A stretch of 14,433 nucleotides of DNA from Paracoccaceae bacterium (GTDB lineage Bacteria; Pseudomonadota; Alphaproteobacteria; Rhodobacterales; Rhodobacteraceae). Each line of letters opens with the position of its first letter. Position 1 is the stretch's first letter. A model generated the notes under the pieces. The model was not told the origin of the DNA. It searched no databases and worked only from the letters and a program-made list of their open reading frames with translations. This document shows, one piece after another, positions 1 through 7,230 of this stretch. The DNA lies in NCBI GenBank assembly GCA_007123625.1, contig SKKS01000274.1, forward strand, positions 1 to 14,433. The letters run 5' to 3'. Made by a program: the position numbers and the translations under genes.

Positions 1-93
1 ATGGCGGCGGCGTTCAGGGCGGTTCCAGCCCTGCCGCAGATCGGGCGCGACATGCAGATCGGGATTGGGGACGCTGTCAGGGTTGTTCGACAT
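1..93 (-). CDS. N-terminal fragment of an unidentified protein (possible serine hydrolase), cut by the window edge
   Basis: A reading frame starts at the ATG complementary to 91-93, directly after an in-frame TGA (97-99), and stays open to the left edge. The 31 visible residues begin MSNNPDSVPNPDLHVAPD and end WNRPERRRH. Composition and codon use look like real coding sequence, but only the N-terminus is present. It overlaps the 3' end of the ATP-grasp reading frame (stop at 77-79) by 17 bases, which suits the last or next gene of the same minus-strand operon with translational coupling. I see no clear Shine-Dalgarno sequence. The aromatic/arginine-rich N-terminus reminds me of beta-lactamase-fold hydrolases of the 6-aminohexanoate-dimer hydrolase type; that is a weak recollection, not an identification. 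Confidence 0.5.
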   Translation of the reverse strand, partial: MSNNPDSVPNPDLHVAPDLRQGWNRPERRRH

Positions 94-700
94 GGATCAA
101 CGCATCGACGATTGTCATGCCGTCCGAACCGGCGAAGAGCGGGTTTATCTCGATTTCAGCAAGGTCGGGCCGGGACAGAAACAGAGACTGCAACGCCCCG
201 ATGGTGGCGTGAAGCGCCGTAATGTCCGCCGCGGGCCGGCCGCGAAACCCCTTCAGGAGCGGGGAAACCCTGAGCCTGTCAAGCGCAGTGGCAATGTCGA
301 GCGGTGATGCGGGCAGAAGAAGGTTCGCACTGTCCTTCAACACCTCGACCAGAACGCCACCCGCCGCCAACGTCAGCGCCGGTCCGAAATCGGGGTCGCG
401 GTGCAGGCTGACCAGAAGCTCAGCGGCGGGTTTCGGGGCCATTTCCTCGACCAGAAAACAGTCGGTCAGCGCCCGGGGAGCATGGGCGGCAACGGCTTTG
501 CGCATCTTGTTGCTCGCGGAAACGAGGGCATCCATGTCTGCAAGGTTGACCTCGACGGCCCCGGCTTCGGATTTGTGAGCCAGTTCCGGCCCGATCATTT
601 TCAGTACCAGCGGAAAGCGCAGAGAACCCGCTGCCGCTTCCAACCCGGCCCCATCGCAGAGCCGCGAAGGCGGCACGGATAGTCCCAGCGCGGCCAGCAT
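77..700 (-). CDS. ATP-grasp (beta) part of an ADP-forming acyl-CoA ligase, separated from its N-terminal part by an in-frame TAG
   Basis: This frame encodes the C-terminal ATP-grasp domain of acetate--CoA ligase (ADP-forming) family proteins. Visible signatures are PLVLKMIGPELAHKSEAGAV near the N-terminus (ATP-grasp lysine, then the HKSE-type segment), an LTLAAGGVLVEVLKD stretch, and EIEINPLF close to the C-terminus (the conserved E-x-NP of the family). The open frame continues upstream without any other stop to 796, adding a segment ending LDEAQSKA that belongs to this domain. Only the TAG at 797-799 separates it from the preceding gene. The first possible ATG is at 700; it would lose the first helix of the domain, and its ribosome site is poor (AAGG only two bases before ATG). 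It is therefore most likely the 3' part of a nonsense-interrupted gene. A separately translated beta subunit, as in two-subunit archaeal enzymes, is the alternative. Confidence 0.65.
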   Translation of the reverse strand: MLAALGLSVPPSRLCDGAGLEAAAGSLRFPLVLKMIGPELAHKSEAGAVEVNLADMDALVSASNKMRKAVAAHAPRALTDCFLVEEMAPKPAAELLVSLHRDPDFGPALTLAAGGVLVEVLKDSANLLLPASPLDIATALDRLRVSPLLKGFRGRPAADITALHATIGALQSLFLSRPDLAEIEINPLFAGSDGMTIVDALIHVEQP

Positions 701-796
701 GGCCTTGCTCTGCGCTTCGTCGAGCCCGCAAAGCGCCCCTTGTCTGGTGGCGGGTGTCAGCGCCAGGGGAGGTGCCCCCAGGATCTCTGCGTGGCG

Positions 797-799
797 CTA
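797..799 (-). other. In-frame TAG interrupting the ADP-forming CoA ligase reading frame
   Basis: On the minus strand the codons run tgg tgg ggc TAG cgc cac gca, so the upstream and downstream halves are in the same frame. Reading through the TAG gives a 698-residue protein, the usual size for single-chain acetate--CoA ligase (ADP-forming) family members. The stop falls in the linker between the CoA-ligase and ATP-grasp domains. Confidence 0.85.
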
Positions 800-2173
800 G
801 CCCCACCAGATCGCGTTGCGGATCGCGCCCAACCCTTCGGCAATGCCCAGAAGCGGGGCGACGCCTTCGGCCACCAGCCAGTCGCGGGTCGCTGGATCGA
901 GGTTTTCGTGCAAAGTTGCCAGTATCGCCGCAGGCAGGCCGCGGGCACGCGCGGCGACCAGAAACGCTTCGGCGTCCGTACGATAATAGGGCGCGCTTTC
1001 GTCCAGTCCGAGTGCGGGATAATCCTGCACCAGAACTGTCGCTGCTGCCTCTGTCAGGTCCATCGCCCGGGTGAACACCGGGGCAGTCCGCTCGGCCTGG
1101 CCCCAGATCGGCGTCGTATAGTCCAGCGGGTTCGATACAGTTGCGATCGGTGGCAGGAGCGCTGCCAGATCAGGTTGCACCCTTGCAGGCACTGCCGGAA
1201 AGACCAGCCCTATCCGTTCGGCCCGATCGGCGAGCATCGTGGCGCCACCGCCAGAACAGGTGAACCCTGCCACTCGATTGGCCCGCGGCACCCCGGCCAA
1301 GACAAGAAACTTGAGCGTTTCCATCATTTCCGGCAATGTCTCGACCCGGATCACCCCGACTCGCGTGAACAAAGCATCATAGAGATCGTCCGCCCCGGAA
1401 AGCGAGCCGGTATGACTGACGGTCAGCGCAGAGCCGATGACCGAAGTGCCAGTCTTCAGCGCAACGATGGGGATGCCCTTTTGATTGGCTCGCAGCGCGA
1501 CATCGTGGAAACCCGTAACGCTGCGCAATCCCTCGATATGCAGGCCGACGGCGCGGACGCCGGGTTCATCGATCAGGAAATCGACATAATCCTCAAGCGA
1601 TAGCACCGACTGGTTTCCGCACGAAATCATGTGGGTCAGAGGCAGACCGCGCTGCGACATGGTGATGTCGGAGGACATCATCCCGGACTGGGTAACGATG
1701 GCCGCGCCATGGCCATTCAAGCAATCGCCACCATGAGCGAAGGGCCAGAGCGCACTGCGTGCGAGGTAGTTGATTACCCCGTAGCAGTTCGGCCCGACCA
1801 GTGCCATGTCGCCAGCCGCCTCGATCAGCGCGGCCTCCAGCGCCTCTCCCGCCTGCCCCGCTTCGCGAAAGCCCGCCGTATAACAGACGATCCCGCCAAC
1901 CCCGCGTTCGTGCAAGGCGCGCACAACTTCGACCGCCGCCGGAGCCGGGACTGCAAGAAATACGGCATCCGGGGCCTCGGGCAGATCGCCAATACTGGAA
2001 AAACAGGGATAGCCCAGCATCTCGGCCCGGTTCGGATTGACCGGCCAGATCGCCCCGGCGAACCCACGCCGCCGCGCTTCGCCGATGGCCGTCAGGCAAT
2101 CACGCCCACCAACAAAGGCGATTTGGCGGGGCGACAGAAGTCGCCTCAGGTTCTCGCGTAGGGCCGGTTTCAT
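797..2173 (-). CDS. CoA-binding and ligase (alpha) part of an ADP-forming acyl-CoA ligase (acetate--CoA ligase family), ending at a premature TAG
   Basis: This 458-residue product has the alpha-subunit domain order of ADP-forming acyl-CoA synthetases. A Rossmann-type CoA-binding domain comes first (IAFVGG near residue 19, VGPNCYGVIN at 126-135, matching the family's IGPNCxGxIN). Two succinyl-CoA-ligase-like domains follow, containing SHTGSLSG at 253-260, whose His254 is the expected phospho-histidine. The ATG at 2173 overlaps the stop of the upstream acyl-CoA dehydrogenase gene as ATGA, which fixes this start over the longer frame from 2323. These enzymes interconvert acyl-CoA + ADP + phosphate with acid + CoA + ATP. 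Here the protein would activate the imported substrate or recover ATP from a thioester product. Without the ATP-grasp part it cannot complete the reaction alone. Archaeal two-subunit enzymes have alpha chains of nearly this length, so a functional split is conceivable, but an inactivating nonsense mutation is simpler. Confidence 0.8.
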   Translation of the reverse strand: MKPALRENLRRLLSPRQIAFVGGRDCLTAIGEARRRGFAGAIWPVNPNRAEMLGYPCFSSIGDLPEAPDAVFLAVPAPAAVEVVRALHERGVGGIVCYTAGFREAGQAGEALEAALIEAAGDMALVGPNCYGVINYLARSALWPFAHGGDCLNGHGAAIVTQSGMMSSDITMSQRGLPLTHMISCGNQSVLSLEDYVDFLIDEPGVRAVGLHIEGLRSVTGFHDVALRANQKGIPIVALKTGTSVIGSALTVSHTGSLSGADDLYDALFTRVGVIRVETLPEMMETLKFLVLAGVPRANRVAGFTCSGGGATMLADRAERIGLVFPAVPARVQPDLAALLPPIATVSNPLDYTTPIWGQAERTAPVFTRAMDLTEAAATVLVQDYPALGLDESAPYYRTDAEAFLVAARARGLPAAILATLHENLDPATRDWLVAEGVAPLLGIAEGLGAIRNAIWWG

Positions 2174-3339
2174 GCGCCGAGCGGACGTAAAATCGAACGC
2201 GAGATGATGTGGCGCTGGATTTCCGAGGTGCCGTCCCAGATCCGCTCCAGCCGCGCATCGCGCCAGAGGCGCTGCACCGGCAGTTCCTCCATCAACCCCA
2301 TCCCGCCGTAGATCTGCACGCAATCATCGGCCACCCGGTTGACCATTTCCGAACAGTGGAGCTTGACCATCGACACATCGGCGTCGCTAAGCACGCCCGC
2401 CTCGGCCCGCACGACAGCGTCGGCGACCAGCAGATCGCCCATCCGCAACCCCATGGCCATGTCGGCAAGCTTGAATCCGGTTCCCTGGAATTGCCCGATC
2501 GGCTGACCGAACTGACGTCGGCTGGCCGCCCATTCCGACGCCATGCCGATGATCCGTTCAGCCTTGCCGCAGCAGCTGGCACCGACCCAGACGCGCCCCA
2601 TGGTGAGCCACTGGCCCGCCAGCTCAAAACCGCGCCCTTCCTCGCCCAGAATCTGATCCGGCCCTAGCCGGACATCCGAGAAATGCAATTGAAACGTCTT
2701 GTAACCGCGATAGCTGACCGAACGATTGCCTTCACTGACCTCAAAGCCGGGGGTGCCCACATCGACCAGAAACGCTGTAACCCGCTTGCGAGGGCCGCGC
2801 CGGGTTTCGTCCATGCCCGTGGCGGCAAAGACGATGGCGAAATCAGGCATGCAGGGACCCGAGATGAAATGCTTGGACCCGTTAAGAACCCAGTCTGCCC
2901 TCTCGCGACGCGCATGTGACTTCAGGCCCATGGCGTCAGAGCCGGCCTCGGGCTCGGTCAGAGCGAACAACTCGCGTTTTTCGCCGGTCACGCAGGGTTT
3001 CAGGTAGCGTTCGATCTGGTCGCCCTCGCAGGCCAGCAAAAGCTCCGTCGGCCGCGCGATCCAGGAATGGAGGGCATGGCTGGTCTTGCCATACTCCCGC
3101 TCGATCAAACTCATTGCCTTCATCGACAGCCCGCCACCGCCCACGTCCTCGGGCAGGTTGGCCGCGAACAGGCCCACCTCTTTTGAGCGTTTCTCTATCT
3201 GGCGACCGATCTCCTCGGGGACAAAGCCTTTGGAGTCGACCATATCCTCATGGGGGTAGAGTTCGTCCTTCATGAAACCGCGAACGGTTTTCAGAAGCAT
3301 GCGCATTTCGTCGTCAAGATTGTACTCGGTTGACATCAT
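2170..3339 (-). CDS. Acyl-CoA dehydrogenase, possibly acting on a betainyl-type acyl-CoA
   Basis: A 389-residue flavoprotein of normal family length. Visible landmarks are FALTEPEAGSDA at 125-136 (FAD/substrate-binding segment), WVLNGSKHFISG at 150-161, RRQFGQPIGQFQ at 274-285, QIYGGMGLMEELPVQRLWRD at 342-361 and ERIWDGTSEIQ at 365-375. It would introduce an alpha,beta double bond into an acyl-CoA and pass electrons to ETF. In MCAD-type enzymes the catalytic base is the Glu of a YEGT motif; here that position is Asp369 (WDGT), so the base is either Asp or sits elsewhere, as in IVD/LCAD-type enzymes. The gene begins three bases after the upstream permease stop, and its stop overlaps the CoA-ligase start. 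By context it may desaturate gamma-butyrobetainyl-CoA or a relative; the substrate is inferred. Two adjacent ATGs (3339 and 3336) make the exact start uncertain. Confidence 0.88.
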   Translation of the reverse strand: MMSTEYNLDDEMRMLLKTVRGFMKDELYPHEDMVDSKGFVPEEIGRQIEKRSKEVGLFAANLPEDVGGGGLSMKAMSLIEREYGKTSHALHSWIARPTELLLACEGDQIERYLKPCVTGEKRELFALTEPEAGSDAMGLKSHARRERADWVLNGSKHFISGPCMPDFAIVFAATGMDETRRGPRKRVTAFLVDVGTPGFEVSEGNRSVSYRGYKTFQLHFSDVRLGPDQILGEEGRGFELAGQWLTMGRVWVGASCCGKAERIIGMASEWAASRRQFGQPIGQFQGTGFKLADMAMGLRMGDLLVADAVVRAEAGVLSDADVSMVKLHCSEMVNRVADDCVQIYGGMGLMEELPVQRLWRDARLERIWDGTSEIQRHIISRSILRPLGA

Positions 3340-3342
3340 TGC

Positions 3343-4146
3343 TTACTCGGGCTGTGGGTTCAGGGCACGGGCGCGGCGTTGCAACAGCACCCAGATGAGA
3401 AAGACGACCAACGTCACTGCCAGCAAGACAACTGCGGCGGCGGCGGTCGTCGGATCGGTATTTTCCCGAATCCCGTTCCACATGCGGCGTGGAAGGGTGT
3501 AGATGCTGAACCTTGTTATGAACAACGTCACCACGATCTCGTCCCAGGACGTGATGAAGGCGAACAGGGCACCCGCCAACACGCCCGGGCGGATCGAGGG
3601 CAGGATGACCCGCCGCATTGTCGTGAACGTGGACGCACCCAGATTACGCGAGGCCTGTTCAAGCTTCGGATCGAAACCCGCAAGCGAGGCCGAAACGGTG
3701 ATGAGTACAAGCGGTGCGCCAAGCACGGCGTGGGCCAGGATCATGCCGGCATAGCTGTCCATCAGGCCCAGCGGCACGAACAGCCGATAAAATGCCATCG
3801 CCGAGATGATGGGCGGCACCACCAGCGGCAGAAGCAAGAGCGCCCTGATCGCCTCGGCAGCGCGCGAGGCAATGCGCCATAGGCCGATGGCGCACAATGT
3901 GCCAAGAACGGTCGCCAGAAAAGCCGCGCTAACTGCGATCACCGCACTCTGGGCAAAACTGGACATCCATGCGGGGCTACCGAACAGCGTCTCGAAATGG
4001 CGCAGCGAATATTCACCCTGCGGCATCGACAGAAAACGCCTTGGCGTCAGCGAGACGGGAATCGCCACCAGTGCCGGCAGCACCAGAAACATCAGCAAAA
4101 CCCAGGCCGCAAATCGGTTGAAACGTGTGCTGAACCCGGGCTTCAT
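3343..4146 (-). CDS. ABC transporter permease (PotC-like, polyamine/opine family)
   Basis: A 267-residue inner-membrane protein with about six hydrophobic segments, the first at residues 13-32. It has the cytoplasmic EAA loop around 163-183 (EQASRNLGASTFTTMRRVIL), which docks with the ATPase, followed by the family-typical PGVLAGALFAFITSWDEIVV. Length and pattern match PotC-type permeases of spermidine/putrescine-like importers. Its ATG overlaps the stop of the upstream permease as ATGA, indicating coupled translation and a heterodimeric channel. The substrate cannot be read from the permease; the neighbouring catabolic genes suggest a cationic or zwitterionic amine acid. Confidence 0.92.
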   Translation of the reverse strand: MKPGFSTRFNRFAAWVLLMFLVLPALVAIPVSLTPRRFLSMPQGEYSLRHFETLFGSPAWMSSFAQSAVIAVSAAFLATVLGTLCAIGLWRIASRAAEAIRALLLLPLVVPPIISAMAFYRLFVPLGLMDSYAGMILAHAVLGAPLVLITVSASLAGFDPKLEQASRNLGASTFTTMRRVILPSIRPGVLAGALFAFITSWDEIVVTLFITRFSIYTLPRRMWNGIRENTDPTTAAAAVVLLAVTLVVFLIWVLLQRRARALNPQPE

Positions 4147-4994
4147 CGCCGCGCTCCGCCAAAGACCTGCGACAAGGGTATGAGCCGCGACAGGATAAAC
4201 ATGAGCGCCAGAACCCCGCCCAGCAGCAAGACAGCGAGCATCGCAGCGGTGCCCCAGCGCAGCGTGATGAGAACCTGCACCGAAATGTATTCGGCTACCA
4301 TCAGCACGCGCCCGCCGCCCAGGATCGCCGGAGTTACGAAAAAGCCAAGGCTGAGGATGAACACCAGAATTGCGCCGGCCACGATCCCGGGGCGGGTCAG
4401 CGGCAGGTAGATGCGCCAGAAGGTCTGCGCACCACCGGCCCCCAGATTGCGCGAGGCGGCGATTACGCGATTGTCGATGTTCTGCATCGAGGCAAGGATC
4501 GGCAGAACCGCATAGGGGATCATGTAATGCACCATACCGATCAGCACGCCCAGTTCGTTACGCATGAATTCGACGGGCTCGGACACCAGCCCGGCCCCCA
4601 TGAGGGCGTTGTTAACAGGACCATTGCGCCCCAGCAGCATGAGCCATGAGAAGGTGCGCACCAGAACCGATATCCAGAAGGTGACGAGCAGGAGGCTGAT
4701 CATCCAGTTCCGGTTTGCCCCGCTCGCATGCATCATTGCATAGGCAATCGAGTAGCCGAGGATCACGCTCATAACCGTCGTGATCAGGCAGATCCGTAGT
4801 GTCGTCCAGAGCATCCGACGCAGTGGTTCGCTCTCGAACAGCGCGGCATAGTTGTCCAGGCCCGGCTCGGGCAAAGTGACGCTGAGCCACAGGATATTCA
4901 GTATCGGGCCCAGAAACATCCCCATCACCACCAGCAGAAACGGCAGCACCAGCCACCAGCCTGGATGAAGGTTCAAGCGTCGCAAGGTCTGCAT
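4143..4994 (-). CDS. ABC transporter permease (PotB-like, polyamine/opine family)
   Basis: A 283-residue membrane protein with a short charged N-terminus and a first hydrophobic segment at about residues 13-38. The EAA loop is AASRNLGAGGAQTFWRIYLP at 179-198, followed by LTRPGIVAGAILVF and a GFFVTPAILGG segment typical of PotB-type permeases. The start at 4994 is preceded by an AGGA-type ribosome site. It lies 57 bases downstream of the binding-protein gene, with a strong hairpin between them, and its 3' end overlaps the second permease by four bases. It would form the channel with the 3343-4146 product and be powered by the ATPase at 6232-7230. Confidence 0.92.
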   Translation of the reverse strand: MQTLRRLNLHPGWWLVLPFLLVVMGMFLGPILNILWLSVTLPEPGLDNYAALFESEPLRRMLWTTLRICLITTVMSVILGYSIAYAMMHASGANRNWMISLLLVTFWISVLVRTFSWLMLLGRNGPVNNALMGAGLVSEPVEFMRNELGVLIGMVHYMIPYAVLPILASMQNIDNRVIAASRNLGAGGAQTFWRIYLPLTRPGIVAGAILVFILSLGFFVTPAILGGGRVLMVAEYISVQVLITLRWGTAAMLAVLLLGGVLALMFILSRLIPLSQVFGGARR

Positions 4995-5019
4995 CAGAAT
5001 GTCCTGTCTCGTAGGGGGA

Positions 5020-5044
5020 ACCGGCGGCGGGTGCCGCCGCCGGT
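5020..5044 (-). promoter_or_regulatory. Strong intercistronic hairpin between the binding-protein and permease genes
   Basis: Bases 5020-5030 are perfectly complementary in inverted orientation to 5034-5044, giving an 11-bp, almost all G/C stem with a three-base loop. In the transcript it lies just after the solute-binding-protein stop codon and before the permease ribosome site. It is followed by a C-rich stretch, not a U-run, so it is not a classic intrinsic terminator. It probably protects the upstream mRNA from 3' exonucleases or attenuates read-through, keeping binding protein in excess over permeases. Confidence 0.7.
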
Positions 5045-5051
5045 CATAGGC

Positions 5052-6161
5052 TCAGCTGATGGTTTCGAGATACAGGTTCACGGCTTCGTCGATGTTGTTG
5101 CCCCACCATGTCGGATCGTTGAAGATCACGTTGTCGATGTTGACCGCCGACGAAATGGCATAGGCTTGGTCGGCTTCGGGCACCTGATCGAAGGCCTCAG
5201 GGTTGGCAGGCGTCATGCCGAGGCACTGGAAGATCGCAAGCTGAGGGCCCACTTCCTGGGCCGTGGCGATGAAGCGCATCGCGTTCTCGCGCCCTGCCGG
5301 ATTGCCACGCGGCACGATATAGCCACCCGGATAGGCAAATGCCTCGTTCATAACCAGCTTGTAGCGCCCGTCGGTATCTTCTTCCATGCTGCGGCCGCGG
5401 TTCTGCCAGACCATACCCATCGACACCTCGCCGTTGACAACCATCGAATGCGCCTCTGAGCCCGAGCTCCAGTAAATGGTGTCGTCCTTGATCGCGGCAA
5501 TTCTGGCCATGGCGCGGGGCAGATCGAGAGGATAAAGCTGGTCCCGCGGTACACCGTCCGCGATCAGCGCCGCCTCGATGGCGCCATTCGCCCACCGGTA
5601 GAGCGACCGCCGTCCGGGGAACCGCTCGGTATCGAAGAAATCGGCCCAGGAATTCGGCGGGTTATCCCCGTACACCTCGGTGTCATAGACAAAGGCATAC
5701 CCGTAAAGGATGACGGCGATGCCGTGTTCCAGTGCATAGCCGTCAACGGTCCGATCCGCCCGCACGATGGTATAGTCGATCGGTTCAAGGTGCCCGGTCT
5801 GGCCAAGCGCCACCGCGTCGAACAGATCGCCGTCGCAGACATCGGCTGTCACCGCGCCGCTGTCGACCATCTCCCTGATCTTGCCTTGCAACGGGCCAGA
5901 GGTGTCGAAACCCACGCCGATCCCGGTCGCTGCGGTGAAGGGTTCGCCGATCGCACTTCCGTGGCATACCTCGGACTGCCCGCCCCAGTTCCACATGATG
6001 ACCTGGTCTGCGGCGGCCTCTGCCTTGCCAGCCAGAACGGCCTGACTGGCAAAACCGGCCATGCCGCACAGGATCAGAAAGCTGCGCCTGTCCATGCGGC
6101 CCGCCTTGAACGCCTGTGCGCCCGCAAAAAGGGTTTCCTTCATGAATTGTCTGTCGTGCAT
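5052..6161 (-). CDS. Periplasmic solute-binding protein of the Pot-like ABC importer, Tat-type signal
   Basis: A 369-residue extracellular solute-binding protein of the spermidine/putrescine type. The start at 6161 is chosen because GGAGGAA lies five bases upstream; the longer frame to 6362 runs back into the ATPase gene. The N-terminus has a long polar region, then MDRRSFLILCGMAG (Arg25-Arg26, a twin-arginine-like motif with F and L following) and a cleavage region near AEAAADQ at about 48-53. This suggests Tat export or a Tat-like signal. The mature protein begins VIMWNWGGQ, resembling PotD/PotF family starts. It is rich in aromatics (WNWGG, IYWSSGSEAHS, DPTWWGNN) that could form a cage for a quaternary ammonium group; that role is inference. 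The gene sits between its ATPase and permeases and is flanked by hairpins on both sides. Confidence 0.9.
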   Translation of the reverse strand: MHDRQFMKETLFAGAQAFKAGRMDRRSFLILCGMAGFASQAVLAGKAEAAADQVIMWNWGGQSEVCHGSAIGEPFTAATGIGVGFDTSGPLQGKIREMVDSGAVTADVCDGDLFDAVALGQTGHLEPIDYTIVRADRTVDGYALEHGIAVILYGYAFVYDTEVYGDNPPNSWADFFDTERFPGRRSLYRWANGAIEAALIADGVPRDQLYPLDLPRAMARIAAIKDDTIYWSSGSEAHSMVVNGEVSMGMVWQNRGRSMEEDTDGRYKLVMNEAFAYPGGYIVPRGNPAGRENAMRFIATAQEVGPQLAIFQCLGMTPANPEAFDQVPEADQAYAISSAVNIDNVIFNDPTWWGNNIDEAVNLYLETIS

Positions 6162-6166
6162 CTCTA

Positions 6167-6173
6167 TTCCTCC
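6167..6173 (-). promoter_or_regulatory. Strong ribosome binding site for the solute-binding protein
   Basis: The minus strand reads GGAGGAA, five bases before the ATG at 6161. This decides the start and indicates high translation of the binding protein. Confidence 0.8.
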
Positions 6174-6180
6174 GTAATGG

Positions 6181-6221
6181 GGGAGAACTCTCCCGGTTGA
6201 TCGAGGCAGGTTTGGCCTGCC
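6181..6221 (-). promoter_or_regulatory. Two tandem hairpins between the ATPase and binding-protein genes
   Basis: Within the 70-base spacer, GGCAGG (6205-6210) pairs with CCTGCC (6216-6221) around a five-base loop, and GGGAGA (6181-6186) pairs with TCTCCC (6189-6194) around two bases. In the transcript they lie directly upstream of the binding-protein ribosome site. They could mark an mRNA processing or stabilising point that separates ATPase from binding-protein expression. No U-run follows, so strict termination is unlikely. Confidence 0.45.
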
Positions 6222-6231
6222 GTCGCGGTAT

Positions 6232-7230
6232 TCAATCTTCCAGAGGGACCACCGCCTCATCATGCCAGCCAATGCTGACGACCGTTCCGGGTCGGAGGGC
6301 GGCTCCACCGCGCCAGGCGTCGACATCGACCTCCAGCACGCCAAACTCTGTCGTTTCGACACGGTAGTTCAGAACCGATCCGAAATACGTCTGCGACAGG
6401 ATCTTTCCTGTCGTGCGGTCGTCGCCTGATGAACCGACGTGCAGATCGATCTTTTCTGGCCGCAAAGCCCAGACCCGGCCATCGCGGTGCAGGAAGTTGC
6501 TTTTTCCAAGAAACGTAGCGGCAAACCGGGTACGCGGGCGGCTATACAGCTCTTGGGGCGTGCCCACCTGTTCGATCCGGCCCGATTGCATGATCACCAC
6601 CCGGTCCGACATCGACAGTGCCTCTTCCTGATCGTGGGTGACATAGATGAAAGTCGTGCCGACCCTTTCATGCAGGTCCTTGAGTTGTGCCTGCACCTCT
6701 ATCCGCAGCTTGCGATCCAGCGCGCCCAGGGGTTCGTCCAGCAGCAGGACCGGGGGCGCGAAAGCCAGCGCCCGCGCCAGCGCTACCCGTTGCTGCTGGC
6801 CCCCCGACAACTGGGCAGGAAGGCGGTCTTCCATGCCTTGCAGTTGCACGAGGTCGATCATTTCCTCGACACGCCCCGCAATCTCGCGCCTCGGGCGCTT
6901 TCGGACCGATAGCGCATAGCCGATGTTGTCGCGCACAGACATATGAGGAAAGAGGGCATAACCTTGAAAAACCATGCCGAAATTGCGCTTCTCAGCCGGA
7001 GTGGCGACGATGGAGCGGCCGTCGAGCAGGATGTCGCCTGCGGTCGCGTCCTGAAAGCCCGCGATCATCATCAGAAGCGTGGTCTTGCCAGAACCGGAGG
7101 GGCCCAGCAGCGTGAGGAACTCGCCGCGCTGAATTTCCAGATCAATCCCGGCGACCGCCTCGACGGTACCATAACGCTTGACCAGGCCGGTAATCGCCAG
7201 CCCGCCGGACTGTGCACTATCAGCGGACAT
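6232..7230 (-). CDS. ABC transporter ATP-binding protein (PotA-like)
   Basis: A 332-residue ATPase with all core motifs: Walker A GPSGSGKT at 43-50, Q-loop Gln89 in MVFQG, signature LSGGQQQR at 141-148, Walker B LLLDEP at 162-167 and switch His199 in VTHD. A C-terminal TOBE-like regulatory region (about 245-332) contains ALRPEKI, as in PotA/CysA-type ATPases. It powers import through the two permeases. The ATG at 7230 shares one base with the stop of the upstream cleavage-enzyme gene (TGATG), so transport and catabolism are co-translated. The separation of ATPase from permeases by the binding-protein gene is common in this transporter family. Confidence 0.94.
   Translation of the reverse strand: MSADSAQSGGLAITGLVKRYGTVEAVAGIDLEIQRGEFLTLLGPSGSGKTTLLMMIAGFQDATAGDILLDGRSIVATPAEKRNFGMVFQGYALFPHMSVRDNIGYALSVRKRPRREIAGRVEEMIDLVQLQGMEDRLPAQLSGGQQQRVALARALAFAPPVLLLDEPLGALDRKLRIEVQAQLKDLHERVGTTFIYVTHDQEEALSMSDRVVIMQSGRIEQVGTPQELYSRPRTRFAATFLGKSNFLHRDGRVWALRPEKIDLHVGSSGDDRTTGKILSQTYFGSVLNYRVETTEFGVLEVDVDAWRGGAALRPGTVVSIGWHDEAVVPLED

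Noticed and set aside
797..799. Pyrrolysine or another recoded amino acid at the TAG
   Set aside because: The gene family is not one that uses pyrrolysine, and no pyl genes are present; a mutation or domain split explains the stop more simply.
740..1603. Long plus-strand open frame of 287 codons
   Set aside because: It is antisense to the CoA-ligase gene, has no family motifs, and its composition is that of a high-G+C shadow frame.
77..2173. Frameshift as the cause of the split ligase
   Set aside because: Both halves are in the same frame across the TAG, so only a single codon change is needed.
2174..2323. N-terminal extension of the CoA ligase to 2323
   Set aside because: The extra 50 residues overlap the dehydrogenase coding region and lack family similarity; the ATGA overlap at 2170-2173 gives a better start.
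6162..6362. N-terminal extension of the binding protein to 6362
   Set aside because: It runs into the ATPase gene and through two hairpins, and the strong ribosome site sits directly before 6161.
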